Of a stretch of 64,000 bases of DNA, positions 52,277-61,243 are shown piece by piece. The DNA is taken from contig JAAZBB010000076.1 of the NCBI GenBank assembly GCA_012514035.1, positions 18,500 to 82,499 on the forward strand, in the 5' to 3' direction. The position numbers and the translations under genes were made by a program. The first letter of the stretch is position 1; each line of letters starts with the position of its first letter. The notes beneath the pieces were generated by a model. The model was not told the origin of the DNA and ran no database searches. It saw only the letters and a program-made list of their open reading frames with translations. This stretch comes from Lentisphaerota bacterium (GTDB taxonomy: Bacteria; Verrucomicrobiota; Kiritimatiellia; CAIQIC01; Lenti-01).

Positions 52277-54508
52277 TCAACCGGCCGGGGCCGTCGATCC
52301 GGGTTCCGAAGCTGGGCTTTCCTCTTCATACCGGTAATCGTAACCGTAGTAATGGTAATAGCTGGATGCGCCGTAATTGCCCATCTGGGTCAGATCGAGG
52401 TTGTTCAGCACGCAGCCCAGCAGGTTGGCCCCGCGCGACAAGAGCTGGCGGATCGCCACAAGCACCAGTTTCCGGGAGGTCCTGCCGCTCCTAACAACCA
52501 GTAAAGCCCCGTCGGTTTGTGACGCAATCACCGCCGTTTCCGATACGGCCAGGACGGGGGGCACATCCAGAATCACCAGATCGTATTGTTGCGAGGCCTC
52601 GGCCAGAAAGCTCCGCATCGCGGGCCGCAGCACCAGTTCCGCCGGATTGTCCGTGAAGGCACCCGTGCCGATGAAGTCCAGCCCGGCGATTGGGGTGTGC
52701 TGCACAACGCTGGCCATCTGCGTCTGGCCGCTGAGAATTTCCGTCAGGCCGCGCCCGGCCTGCAGGCCGAAGAACCGATGCAGGCCGCCGCGATGCAAGT
52801 CGGCATCCACCATCAGTACCTTCTGGCCGATCTGGGCGAAACTGGTCGCCAGATTGGCGGTCGTCGTTGTCTTGCCTTCCTTCGGAACCGCGGAAACGAG
52901 GGTCAGGGTCCGGAACGGCCGCCCGGATGGATTCAGCAGCAAGGCGGAGCGGATATTGCGGTAAGCCTCCGAAAAGCCGCTGGAGGGGTCCACGTTGCCG
53001 ACCCAATAGGAGTTTTCGCCGGTTTGCTTCCAATGCGCGGTCGGCACCAGCCCGAGAAAGGGCATGCCCAGACTGCGCGTGGCGTCTTCCGGAAAGCGAA
53101 TGGAATCATCCATGAATTCCAGCAGGAAGATCAGTCCGATGCCCACCCCCAGCCCGATCAACGCCGCGAGAAACAGGCTTTGAAGATTACGCGGTTTCAG
53201 GGGTCCTGTCGGAGTCAAGGCCCGCTCCAGGATGCGCACGGACTCCACCTGGATACCCGCGGATATGTCCACTTCCTGCAGGCGATTGAACACTAAATTG
53301 TACAAACCTTGCAGCCGGGTCAGGTTGCGCTGCAATCCCTCGTATTCCTTCTGCTTGCGATCAATCTCCAGCGCCTGTTCCTCCCAGGCCTGTTCCACGT
53401 GGCGGGCCGCCTTCTCCTTGATGTTCAAGGCCTCCAGCTTGGAATAAAACTGCTTCAGGGCAAACTGGATCTCGACCTTGACGGATTCTTCATTCTGCTG
53501 GAGTTTCTGCAGGGTATCACGAATCAAGGGATGTTCTTCTTTGTACTTCTTCCGATAGGAGATCAGTTGGGCTTCCAACAGAGCATTCTCCCGTTTCAAG
53601 TCGTCCCAACGGGGCTGGGCAATCACCCCATGTTCAATCAGATTTTCCGCCCCTTCCGCCGGGGGCACCTCCCCAGCACCGGCCGTGGCCATGGGGGGAG
53701 CCGCCGCCGCAACCGGCATGCCGTATTCCAACGTCGCCAGAACGACTTCATCGGATGCCTGCGCCAGCAACGGCTGCTGCGCTTCCAGCAGCATGCGCTG
53801 GGTCCGGTAATCGGCGGATTGCTTCGAAAGCTGCCCGAGGAGTTGGGCGGCCACATTGCCTCGCTCCTGGATGCCCACCACACTGTTTTCGCGCACAAAT
53901 GTCAGCAGGTCGCCCTCCAGCTTCGCGATCTCCTCGGCCAGGCGGTTGGCCTGCTGGGAGAGAATACCCGCCGTGTTCTGGGAACTTCCGCTTAGCTCTT
54001 CCAGCTTGAATTCAATGTAGGCAGCCGCAACCGCATTGGCATAGTCTGCGCAAAAGGCGGGTTCCAACCCTCTGACATTGATGGCCAGGATGGCGGTCTG
54101 CCAGACCGGCCCCACGGACAAGGATTTGTATTTCTCGCCAAACTCCTGGGGCGACAGACCCAGGAGTTCCTTGGCTCTGCGGATCACTTCGCGACTCAAG
54201 ATGATATTGCGCTGAGTCTGAATGTAATCGCCCATGATGGTTTCCATGTCCCGTTGCTGGAGACTGGCGGGAATGCCCACGGAGCGAGTGAGCTGAATCT
54301 TGGCGGTGGCCTGATATTCCGGAACCTGCCGTGCCATCATCACGAGCATGATGACGATGGATGTCATGAAGCACAGCAGCAGCAGCCAGAGCCGCTTCGC
54401 GATCATGTAGAAATACTTCCGGATATCCAGGCCCTTGCCCGCCTCGGACTGAACGGCTTCCCCCGCCGGCGGCGGCAGGGCTTCGGGTCGTTGGATCATG
54501 TCGCGCAT
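52277..54508 (-). CDS. Polysaccharide co-polymerase/tyrosine autokinase (Wzc-like)
   Basis: A 743-residue inner-membrane protein controlling exopolysaccharide chain length and export. It has a cytosolic N-terminus, a first membrane segment (about residues 40-60), a large periplasmic Wzz/coiled-coil region (about 60-430, with long helices), a second membrane segment (about 458-480) and a cytosolic BY-kinase domain. Walker A is VSAVPKEGKTTTTANLA (about 558), Walker A' is VLMVDADLHRGG and Walker B is LVILDVPP. The C-terminus has a tyrosine cluster (SSYYHYYGYDYRYEEE), the usual autophosphorylation site. The start at 54508 is one base after the Wza stop. Confidence 0.94.
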   Translation of the reverse strand: MRDMIQRPEALPPPAGEAVQSEAGKGLDIRKYFYMIAKRLWLLLLCFMTSIVIMLVMMARQVPEYQATAKIQLTRSVGIPASLQQRDMETIMGDYIQTQRNIILSREVIRRAKELLGLSPQEFGEKYKSLSVGPVWQTAILAINVRGLEPAFCADYANAVAAAYIEFKLEELSGSSQNTAGILSQQANRLAEEIAKLEGDLLTFVRENSVVGIQERGNVAAQLLGQLSKQSADYRTQRMLLEAQQPLLAQASDEVVLATLEYGMPVAAAAPPMATAGAGEVPPAEGAENLIEHGVIAQPRWDDLKRENALLEAQLISYRKKYKEEHPLIRDTLQKLQQNEESVKVEIQFALKQFYSKLEALNIKEKAARHVEQAWEEQALEIDRKQKEYEGLQRNLTRLQGLYNLVFNRLQEVDISAGIQVESVRILERALTPTGPLKPRNLQSLFLAALIGLGVGIGLIFLLEFMDDSIRFPEDATRSLGMPFLGLVPTAHWKQTGENSYWVGNVDPSSGFSEAYRNIRSALLLNPSGRPFRTLTLVSAVPKEGKTTTTANLATSFAQIGQKVLMVDADLHRGGLHRFFGLQAGRGLTEILSGQTQMASVVQHTPIAGLDFIGTGAFTDNPAELVLRPAMRSFLAEASQQYDLVILDVPPVLAVSETAVIASQTDGALLVVRSGRTSRKLVLVAIRQLLSRGANLLGCVLNNLDLTQMGNYGASSYYHYYGYDYRYEEESPASEPGSTAPAG

Positions 54509-54509
54509 A

Positions 54510-55703
54510 TCAAAGTCCCAGCAATCCTTTTTCCGGCACGATGACGACATCGGCATCCTGCACCGGAACATCGTCCTCGAACGTTCCTTCCTTCAGGATC
54601 CGGCCCACGTCCACCAGCAGGGTCTTCTTGCTTCCATCCGGGGCCGTCCGCTGGATCTGAACCTTGCCGGGATTGGCAAACTGGGTCACCCCGCCATGGG
54701 CCAGAACCAGGCGGGCGACGGTCGCGTTCGGCCCGGGATTGACGGAAATGGCTCCGGGTTTGTTGACCTCTCCGAGCAGGTAGACTTGGGGACGAACCAG
54801 ATTGCGGATGGACGGCACGAAGAAAATGTCGCCCTGCTGCAACGGGATGTTCATGCTCATGTCCGCCGCGCTGAACAGACGGCCCAAATCCACGGGAATG
54901 ATGGAATATTCTCCCGTGGGCCGGGGCCGCAGAATCCGCACTCCGCTCCAGTCCGCATCCTCCCCGACTCCTCCGGTCATCGTCACGGCCTTGATCACAT
55001 CCAGGCCGGGCTTGTAGGGATGAAAGCCCGGGCTGCCGACCTCGCCCAAAGCCAGGAATTCGTTCCGGCCTTCATCCTCCCCTTGGAAAGGAACAATGAT
55101 GATGTCCCGCGGGCGCAGGTACTGGTCCCGGGAAAAATCCATCGTATCGAGCATCGCCTGCAGATTCACCTCGATGCTCTGGCGTTCCATGCCTCCGCCC
55201 GGAGTCCATCGCAGGATGCGCACCCGGTCCCCCGCGGCCTTGCCGGACAACCCCCCGCAGCGGGTCACCGCCTCCATCAATGTCAAAATCGAATCTCCGC
55301 GGAACGGAATGATTCCGGGACTGCCGACGGCGCCGGTCACCAGCACGTCGCCCTCCACGAAGTTGGCGATGGAAATATCCACGTTGGCTTCCTTGAAAAA
55401 GCGCTCCTCGAGGACCTCTTCAAGTTTGCGAGCCGCTTCGTCGACCGTTAATTCCGCAATCACCACCCGACCGGCGAAAGCGAAGTCAATGGAGCCGTCT
55501 CCGGCCACTGCGTACACCTTGGCCATGTCGGGCTGCTCCCGGACGGAAATATGCAGCCGATCGCCTGACAATATGCGGCGGGGAAAAGAATCCGTCCCCT
55601 CCTGGCCAAGTACCCAGCCTCCGTGGACCAGCGCAAGACACCCCGCCAGCAGCGCCGGCACGCGCCGAACCCAGGCCGCCAACTGGAAACCGCCGTTTTT
55701 CAT
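54510..55703 (-). CDS. Outer-membrane polysaccharide export protein (Wza-like)
   Basis: A 397-residue exporter lining the outer-membrane channel for exopolysaccharide. An N-terminal export signal contains LLAGC (Cys22), a possible lipobox, though cleavage after Gly33 (VLGQ) is also possible. Then come the Poly_export domain (about 40-120) and SLBB-type domains (about 125-200, 215-300 and 310-380), with segments such as VLVTGAVGSPG and VYLLGEVNKPG. It pairs with the adjacent Wzc-like kinase. A 75-base spacer separates it from the upstream barrel gene. Confidence 0.93.
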   Translation of the reverse strand: MKNGGFQLAAWVRRVPALLAGCLALVHGGWVLGQEGTDSFPRRILSGDRLHISVREQPDMAKVYAVAGDGSIDFAFAGRVVIAELTVDEAARKLEEVLEERFFKEANVDISIANFVEGDVLVTGAVGSPGIIPFRGDSILTLMEAVTRCGGLSGKAAGDRVRILRWTPGGGMERQSIEVNLQAMLDTMDFSRDQYLRPRDIIIVPFQGEDEGRNEFLALGEVGSPGFHPYKPGLDVIKAVTMTGGVGEDADWSGVRILRPRPTGEYSIIPVDLGRLFSAADMSMNIPLQQGDIFFVPSIRNLVRPQVYLLGEVNKPGAISVNPGPNATVARLVLAHGGVTQFANPGKVQIQRTAPDGSKKTLLVDVGRILKEGTFEDDVPVQDADVVIVPEKGLLGL

Positions 55704-55778
55704 GGCATCAATCTACACGAACGCCGGAAACGGGACAATGGCGGATTTCGGTGCCGCCCGGACCTCGGGCGGCCGCCC

Positions 55779-57275
55779 TCAGAAGTCATAGATCAGCCCA
55801 TAGGTGACCAGATGCTTTTCCATGGCGCCGTATTCATGAAAATTGGAATCCTCCCATTTGTAGGTGTAGGCCAGGATTCGACTCAGTTTCCGGGACAGTT
55901 GCCGGGTATGGGCCAGGCCCCAGGTGATGGTGGTGGTTTCCTCGGTAAGGGCATCTTCCACCTGCGGGGTTGATTCCTCGTAAATGGCACCGAAGTTCAG
56001 CGCTAGCTTGGAAAAGATAAAGTCGTCGAAGCGAAAATCATATGAATAGGTGGTGGTTTCGGTTTCTGCAGTCGAACCGAACAGGCCTTCTGGTTCCCGG
56101 GAAAAGGTGAACCCATGCTGTGCAGAAGCCCCCAGCATCTGAGTCAGCCGGATGTTGTAGATGGTTCCCACTTCGTCTTCTTCGACATCATTATCCCAGG
56201 TCAGGTCGAAGGACAACTTGACGGTTTTGGAAATCTGGAATTCATCCCACACCCGGACGGTATGGACCGGCTTCCATTTCTCGTCATCCTCATCCTCGTC
56301 CGGAGTGGTCTCTAAATTGTCTTCGTATTCAAGACCGAAGGAATAGGTAACGTGGGGATGCCGGAGCAATTCAATCGGGATTTCCCCTGTAAGCCCGAAC
56401 TCCCTTTCGATTTCTTCGGTTTCCTCGCCCGAGGGGGAGAACTTCGTGACGGTTTCTTCGGAATCATAATACAAACCGCCCCAGCTGAAAAGACTGAGCA
56501 AAGCCCCCCAATTGAAGACAGTCTCATCTTCTTCCGTCCCCTGAGTGGGGAAGACCGTCTCGGTCTCCTCCAAGGTAATATAGAGGTCTAATTTGGTCAA
56601 AAGGTCATTCAACCGGGCGCCTGCCATGAGCACGGTCTCGTCTTCATCCCCGATTTCATAGCGTTCGAAAAAGTGTCGTTCACTGGTATAGCCGGCGGAC
56701 CCCAGCAATTGCAGGTGCTTCCAGTTCCAGTCGAGCATCACGTCCGCCGAGTCGATTTGATGAGGGTCATAGCTGGCCCCGCCCGGCATGTACACGTCTT
56801 CGTTGGCATCGACGGTCACTTCGGTTCCGGCCCCGCCGCTCAGGGTCAGCCGGGGATGGACGGTCTGAAAATCGAGTCGGGCATGATAGGTTTCCTCATC
56901 CAGGTCGTTTCGTTCAAAGTAATCTTTATATGCGGATCCCAGGCTGAGGGTAATCATCGTACTGGGCCGGAGAGGCACCGGCTGGGATTTCAGGGACAGG
57001 CCGGGCATCCAATAGAAGTCGTCTTTCTGCAGCTTGGGATTTTCTTCTTCGGGGTAGGCGTCATCCACGTTGCTGTCATATCCCACCTCCAGCGTGCCTT
57101 GGAGAGTGAAATCAAAGGGACCGAGATTGAATGTTTGCGCGCAGGCGCCCGAGGCCAGCAGGAGCCAAAGACCGACCCGGATCCCTGCCGAGCGGAACCC
57201 CGGGGTCCGCGGCGCCCCGGGCCATGGCGGAGCCAGGGACCGTTTGCACCCGTCCGTTGGGGAGATCTCGCGCAT
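55779..57275 (-). CDS. Outer-membrane beta-barrel protein, putative exopolysaccharide-associated porin
   Basis: A 498-residue predicted outer-membrane barrel. A basic leader of about 32 residues is followed by a hydrophobic segment (VGLWLLLASGACAQ), so export is likely, with the mature protein beginning near residue 48. The rest alternates short hydrophobic/aromatic and acidic stretches of 8-10 residues, typical of about 16 or more membrane strands with acidic loops. It ends with Phe (LIYDF), as needed for BAM recognition. Similar barrels in exopolysaccharide loci are called putative beta-barrel porins. It is followed by the Wza-like gene, so it may be part of the export machine. Function is inferred from fold and context only. 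Confidence 0.75.
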   Translation of the reverse strand: MREISPTDGCKRSLAPPWPGAPRTPGFRSAGIRVGLWLLLASGACAQTFNLGPFDFTLQGTLEVGYDSNVDDAYPEEENPKLQKDDFYWMPGLSLKSQPVPLRPSTMITLSLGSAYKDYFERNDLDEETYHARLDFQTVHPRLTLSGGAGTEVTVDANEDVYMPGGASYDPHQIDSADVMLDWNWKHLQLLGSAGYTSERHFFERYEIGDEDETVLMAGARLNDLLTKLDLYITLEETETVFPTQGTEEDETVFNWGALLSLFSWGGLYYDSEETVTKFSPSGEETEEIEREFGLTGEIPIELLRHPHVTYSFGLEYEDNLETTPDEDEDDEKWKPVHTVRVWDEFQISKTVKLSFDLTWDNDVEEDEVGTIYNIRLTQMLGASAQHGFTFSREPEGLFGSTAETETTTYSYDFRFDDFIFSKLALNFGAIYEESTPQVEDALTEETTTITWGLAHTRQLSRKLSRILAYTYKWEDSNFHEYGAMEKHLVTYGLIYDF

Positions 57276-57353
57276 GGCACAGGCAGCCCGGCCGCCGGGA
57301 GGATGACGCGCTCGAAAGGCGCGGCTTGGTCCTGCTAACCGGCGGCGGTCGCT

Positions 57354-57704
57354 TTAGCGGGCGCTCTTGTTGGGATTGTATTCGAGAATGGCCGGCACCG
57401 TTTTCCCGGTGAAATCACCCGGCTCCCCCCATTGCACCACCTTGCCATTTTCGAAATATACCCAGTAGGTTTTCGGTGTCCACGTGAACCATGGGGGCAG
57501 GTATTCCCAGACCTCGGCATAGATTTGCTCCCCCTCGTAGACCTTGGCGGCCCGAATGGTGAACGGATCGCCGATGGCGTCCCGGACAGCTTCGGGCTCC
57601 ATTCCCAGCTGCAATTTGTGCACATCAACATTCCAGGACGCGCAAGCGCCAAGGACCAGCGCCAGTGCAACCCCAACCAAGATACTACCTGCTGTTCGCA
57701 TCAT
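57354..57704 (-). CDS. Putative lipoprotein with SmpA/BamE-like domain
   Basis: A 116-residue predicted lipoprotein. The N-terminus is positively charged, followed by a hydrophobic stretch and the lipobox LGAC (Cys21). The mature part has the BamE/SmpA/OmlA-like pattern LQLGMEPEAVRDAIGDPF, and later VWEYLPPWFTWTPKTYWVYFENGKVVQWGEPGD. BamE is a small component of the outer-membrane protein assembly complex; many other lipoproteins share this fold, so BamE itself is not claimed. It lies directly upstream of the barrel gene, so it may aid the export or assembly of the barrel. A GGGAGAAGG ribosome site precedes the start. Confidence 0.8.
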   Translation of the reverse strand: MMRTAGSILVGVALALVLGACASWNVDVHKLQLGMEPEAVRDAIGDPFTIRAAKVYEGEQIYAEVWEYLPPWFTWTPKTYWVYFENGKVVQWGEPGDFTGKTVPAILEYNPNKSAR

Positions 57705-57819
57705 ACCTTCTCCCTTTGTGGTGCCACAACTCCTTCGAGTCGAATAATGCGGGGGGAGTTTGCCATGCCCGAGCCGCGGCTGGCAAGCAAAACGACTCCC
57801 AAACAACAGCCAAACGGCC

Positions 57820-57840
57820 GTCGGGAGCCTCCGCCCCGAC
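57820..57840 (-). terminator. Possible terminator after the EtfA gene
   Basis: A 6-bp stem (GTCGGG 57820-57825 with CCCGAC 57835-57840) and a 9-base loop lie about 25 bases past the etfA stop on the minus strand. Only scattered T residues follow, so it may be weak. It would separate the electron-transfer operon from the lipoprotein gene. Confidence 0.3.
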
Positions 57841-57863
57841 CGGGCCAGCCTGCCTCCTGTGCC

Positions 57864-59051
57864 TTATCCTCGCAGGGCTTTGATCAGTTCCGGAACGACC
57901 TGGAACAGATCCCCGACAATGCCGACATCGGCCACCCCGAAGATCGGAGCGTCAGGATCCTTATTGATGGCGATGATGGTGTCACTGCTGTTCATCCCCA
58001 CCAGGTGCTGGATCTGGCCGGATACCCCGCAGGCGATATAAATCTTGGGCCGCACGGTCTTTCCGGTCTGACCCACCTGATGAAAACTGGATATCCAGCC
58101 CGCGTCGACGGCGGCCCGGCTGGCCCCGACCGCGGCACCGCCAAGAGCATCGGCCAATTCGGCCATCAGCTTGAAATTCTCGGGGGCGCCCAGGCCACGG
58201 CCACCGGTCACGATGAACTCGGCCCCCGCCACATTGACCTCGTTCTGCATCGCGTTGACCGTTTCCAGCACCTTGACCCCGGGCTCCTTCAAGGGCAGAT
58301 TTTCCACCACCCGTGTGCCGGTCCGGCCCGCCACGGGTTCGGCCGGCTTGAATACCTTGGGCCGCACGGTCGCCATTTGCGGGCGGTGGTCCGGGCAGAC
58401 AATGCAGGCCATGATGTTGCCGCCGAACGCCGGCCGGGTCTGGATCAGCAACCGGCTGTCTGCCTCCACATCCAACTCGGTGCAGTCCGCGGTCAGCCCG
58501 GCGTTCACCTGGACCGCCACGCGCGGAATGAAGCCCCGGCCCAGGCTGGTCGCCCCGGCCAGCACCACCTCGGGCTTGTATTTCCGGATCAAGGCGCTCA
58601 GGGCTTCGGCATAGGGTTCGGCCGTATAGTTCTCCAAAGCGGGATGATCCACTTGGTACACCTTGTCGGCGCCGTGCTCAAACAGGGGACCCGCGCAATC
58701 CCCGGCCTGATGCCCGAGCAAAACGGCGCACAATTCCACTCCCAGCCGGTCGGCCAGCACCCGCCCCACGCCCAGCAGTTCGAAGGACACCTCGTGGATT
58801 TTACCACCGCGTTGTTCCGCGAATACCCACAAGCCGCGATAGCCGTCCAAGGCACCCATCGCCAGCGGCTTGGATTCCGTTTCCAGGGAGAGCGCCCCCA
58901 CCGGGCAACTGTCCAGGCAGGCCCCGCAGGCCGTGCAGGCCTCGTTCACCTCGACCTTGCCGTCCGCCCTTTGCGCCAACGCGCAAAACGGACAGACCGC
59001 CACGCACGCACCGCATCCGGTGCACAGATCCAAATCAATTTTCAGGCCCAT
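57864..59051 (-). CDS. etfA: Electron transfer flavoprotein alpha subunit with N-terminal 2x[4Fe-4S] ferredoxin domain
   Basis: A 395-residue EtfA. Residues 1-60 hold a ferredoxin domain with eight cysteines: Cys10/13/16/20 and Cys39/42/45/49. Then come the EtfA alpha/beta domain and the C-terminal FAD-binding region (TGGRGLGAPENFKLM..., about 285, and GVSGQIQHLVGMNSSDTIIAINKDPDAPIF). An Fe-S extended EtfA is a feature of electron-bifurcating or confurcating complexes such as CarE or LctC, which couple a CoA-ester or lactate reaction to ferredoxin. It is last in the order acyl-CoA dehydrogenase, etfB, etfA, which matches Acetobacterium carC-carD-carE. AGAGGAGA precedes the start. Confidence 0.93.
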   Translation of the reverse strand: MGLKIDLDLCTGCGACVAVCPFCALAQRADGKVEVNEACTACGACLDSCPVGALSLETESKPLAMGALDGYRGLWVFAEQRGGKIHEVSFELLGVGRVLADRLGVELCAVLLGHQAGDCAGPLFEHGADKVYQVDHPALENYTAEPYAEALSALIRKYKPEVVLAGATSLGRGFIPRVAVQVNAGLTADCTELDVEADSRLLIQTRPAFGGNIMACIVCPDHRPQMATVRPKVFKPAEPVAGRTGTRVVENLPLKEPGVKVLETVNAMQNEVNVAGAEFIVTGGRGLGAPENFKLMAELADALGGAAVGASRAAVDAGWISSFHQVGQTGKTVRPKIYIACGVSGQIQHLVGMNSSDTIIAINKDPDAPIFGVADVGIVGDLFQVVPELIKALRG

Positions 59052-59063
59052 GTCCGCTCTCCT

Positions 59064-59852
59064 CTAGATCAGCTTCCGCTCGCGGAGCAGGTCAACCAGA
59101 CGCTGGGCCATCACCGCCGGCTCCTCCCCCTGCCACAAAACGCCGCCTGTCTTCGGGGGCGGCGAGAAAATCTTCATCACCCGGGTTGGCGAAGCCGACA
59201 AGCCGAGCTTGGCGGGATCGGCGCCCACCATCTCCGCCGTGGTGGGCGCCACCTGGAGTTTTTTGGCCGCCATTTTACCGCGGAGCGATGCCATCCGCGG
59301 CACGTTGGCCTCCTTCAGCACCGTCAACGCGCACGGCAACGCCACCTCCAGCTTTTCGTACCCGTCCTCGAACGCCCGTTCGACGAGCGCCCGATTTCCC
59401 GCGATCTCAATTTTGCAGGCACAGGTGATGCAGGGCATGCCCAGCCAATCGGCGACACCCGGACCGACCTGCGCCGTATCGCCGTCAATGGCCTGCTTGC
59501 CAAACAGCACCAGATCCGGCTTGGGCAGTTTGCCGATCGCCATGCTCAGCGCATAGCTGGTCGCCCATGTGTCGGATCCGGCAAACGCCTTGTCGCACAG
59601 CAGCATGACCTCGTCCGCGCCTCGGCCCACCGCCTCTTTCAGAATGTCCACCGCCTGCGGGGGACCCATGGTCAGGACCGTGACCTGGGTGCCGGGATGC
59701 CGCTCCTTGAGTTGCAAGGCCATTTCCAACGCGTTTTCGTCGAACGGATTCATGATGGATTCGACCCCCTCCCGCACGAGCGTGTTGGTTTCGGGGTTGA
59801 TCCGGACCTGAGTGGTGTTCGGGACCTGCTTGGCGCAAACCACAATATGCAT
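59064..59852 (-). CDS. etfB: Electron transfer flavoprotein beta subunit
   Basis: A 262-residue EtfB. It begins MHIVVCAKQVPNTTQVRINP and shows SIMNPFDENALEMAL and GKQAIDGDTAQVGPGVA, the family signature. EtfB binds a second cofactor (AMP in non-bifurcating forms, FAD in bifurcating ones). It is preceded by GGAGGAA and lies between the acyl-CoA dehydrogenase and ferredoxin-fused EtfA genes. Confidence 0.94.
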   Translation of the reverse strand: MHIVVCAKQVPNTTQVRINPETNTLVREGVESIMNPFDENALEMALQLKERHPGTQVTVLTMGPPQAVDILKEAVGRGADEVMLLCDKAFAGSDTWATSYALSMAIGKLPKPDLVLFGKQAIDGDTAQVGPGVADWLGMPCITCACKIEIAGNRALVERAFEDGYEKLEVALPCALTVLKEANVPRMASLRGKMAAKKLQVAPTTAEMVGADPAKLGLSASPTRVMKIFSPPPKTGGVLWQGEEPAVMAQRLVDLLRERKLI

Positions 59853-59902
59853 CCTGTATTCCTCCGGGCAGGCCGCCCGCCGGCGGGCGGCGGGTCGGTT
59901 CC

Positions 59903-61078
59903 CTACCGGCGGGCGGCCGCCGCGTATTCCTTGTTCAGCGCCATGCCGATGATATCGCGCTGGATCTGGTTGGTCCCCTCGTAGATCTGCAGGATTTTGG
60001 CGTCCCGCATCATCTTTTCAACCGGATATTCCTTCATGTAGCCGTAGCCGCCGAACACCTGGACGGCATCCGTCGTCACCCGCATGGCCACATCGGACGC
60101 AAACACCTTGCACATCGCGGAGAATTTCGAATAGTCCTTGGCCCCGCTGTCGATGGTTTTCACGACGGCGTACGTCAGTGCGCGGGCCGCCTCCACCTGC
60201 GTGGCCATGTCCGCGAGCATCCAACTCAGACCCTGGTTGGCGATAATCGGCTTGCCGAACTGTTCGCGCACCTTGGCGTAGGCCACGGCCTCGTCCAGCG
60301 CGCCCTGTGCCAGCCCGACGGACTGCGCCGCGATACCCGGCCGCGACACGTCGAATGTCTTCATCGCCCAGATGAAGCCCGTCCCCTCGCGCCCGATCAG
60401 GTTCGCAGCCGGCACCTCGCAATCCTCGAAAATCAGTTCACGCGTGGCGCTCGCCCGGATGCCCAGTTTGTTTTCCTTCTTGCCGAAACTGAAGCCCGGC
60501 GTCCCCTTTTCCACGATGAACGCGCTGACGCCCCGGGCCCCGCGCGACTTGTCCGTCACTGCAAACACCGTGTAGATGTCCGCCTCGCCCCCGTTGGTGA
60601 TCCACTGCTTCGTGCCGTTCAGCACGTACGTGTCTCCCTTCTTGACCGCCGTGGTGCGGATCGAGCCCGCGTCCGATCCCGCGTTCGGTTCGGTCAGCGC
60701 GTAGGCCGCCCACTTCTCCCCGCTGGCCAGGGGCGGCAGGTACTTCTTTTTCTGTTCCTCGCTGCCGCCGATCAGGATCGGGTCCGCGCCCAGGCCGTTG
60801 GCGGCGTAGGACACCGACACCCCGATGCAGATCCGGCTCAGCTCCTCCACGGCGATGATATTGGGCATGCTGTCGCCCTCGAACGTCCCGCCGTACTCCG
60901 CCGGAATATACAGGCCCATCAGGTCCATCTTGCCCAGTTCCCGGAGGATCTCCGCCGGAAAGCGCCCCGTTTCGTCCAATTCCGCCCGGACCGGCTTCAC
61001 GCGCGACACCGCGAACTCCCGCACCATGCCGCGAATTTCCACCGCCAGCTCCGACAACCCGTAATTCAGCTCCGCCAT
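59903..61078 (-). CDS. Acyl-CoA dehydrogenase, likely partner of the Etf pair
   Basis: A 391-residue FAD enzyme of the acyl-CoA dehydrogenase family. It has the N-terminal helical domain, the middle beta domain with YALTEPNAGSDAGS and KQWITNGG (about 128-165), and the C-terminal helical domain with QVFGGYGYMKEYPVEKMMRDAKILQIYEGTNQIQRDIIG. The catalytic base is expected to be the Glu of YEGTNQI. With the Etf genes it could be a butyryl-CoA, caffeyl-CoA or another enoyl-CoA reductase. Substrate not determined. The ATG at 61078 has an AAGGAG site. Confidence 0.92.
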   Translation of the reverse strand: MAELNYGLSELAVEIRGMVREFAVSRVKPVRAELDETGRFPAEILRELGKMDLMGLYIPAEYGGTFEGDSMPNIIAVEELSRICIGVSVSYAANGLGADPILIGGSEEQKKKYLPPLASGEKWAAYALTEPNAGSDAGSIRTTAVKKGDTYVLNGTKQWITNGGEADIYTVFAVTDKSRGARGVSAFIVEKGTPGFSFGKKENKLGIRASATRELIFEDCEVPAANLIGREGTGFIWAMKTFDVSRPGIAAQSVGLAQGALDEAVAYAKVREQFGKPIIANQGLSWMLADMATQVEAARALTYAVVKTIDSGAKDYSKFSAMCKVFASDVAMRVTTDAVQVFGGYGYMKEYPVEKMMRDAKILQIYEGTNQIQRDIIGMALNKEYAAAARR

Positions 61079-61124
61079 GTTCAGACTCCTTGTCTCCGGC
61101 ATCCCGGAACAAACCCGTGCGCAG

Positions 61125-61153
61125 AATATGCCAGCGGCCCCATTCCGATGCAA
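61125..61153 (-). promoter_or_regulatory. Candidate promoter for the acyl-CoA dehydrogenase-Etf operon
   Basis: On the minus strand TTGCAT (61148-61153) and CATATT (61125-61130) are separated by exactly 17 bases and lie 47 bases upstream of the dehydrogenase start. The hexamers match the sigma-70 consensus imperfectly (4 of 6 each). The divergent rpsT promoter is about 30 bases away. Confidence 0.45.
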
Positions 61154-61183
61154 CTCCAAGAATCCCGCGACCCGCAAAAACCG

Positions 61184-61211
61184 TTGACTTCCCGCCTCCG
61201 GCGGCTACACT
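61184..61211 (+). promoter_or_regulatory. Candidate sigma-70 promoter of rpsT
   Basis: TTGACT (61184-61189), a 16-base spacer, and TACACT (61206-61211) lie 33 bases upstream of the rpsT start. Both hexamers are close to consensus (5/6 and 4/6). Confidence 0.6.
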
Positions 61212-61243
61212 GGCCGGACTTTTGAATCGAAGAGGAGAGAGCC

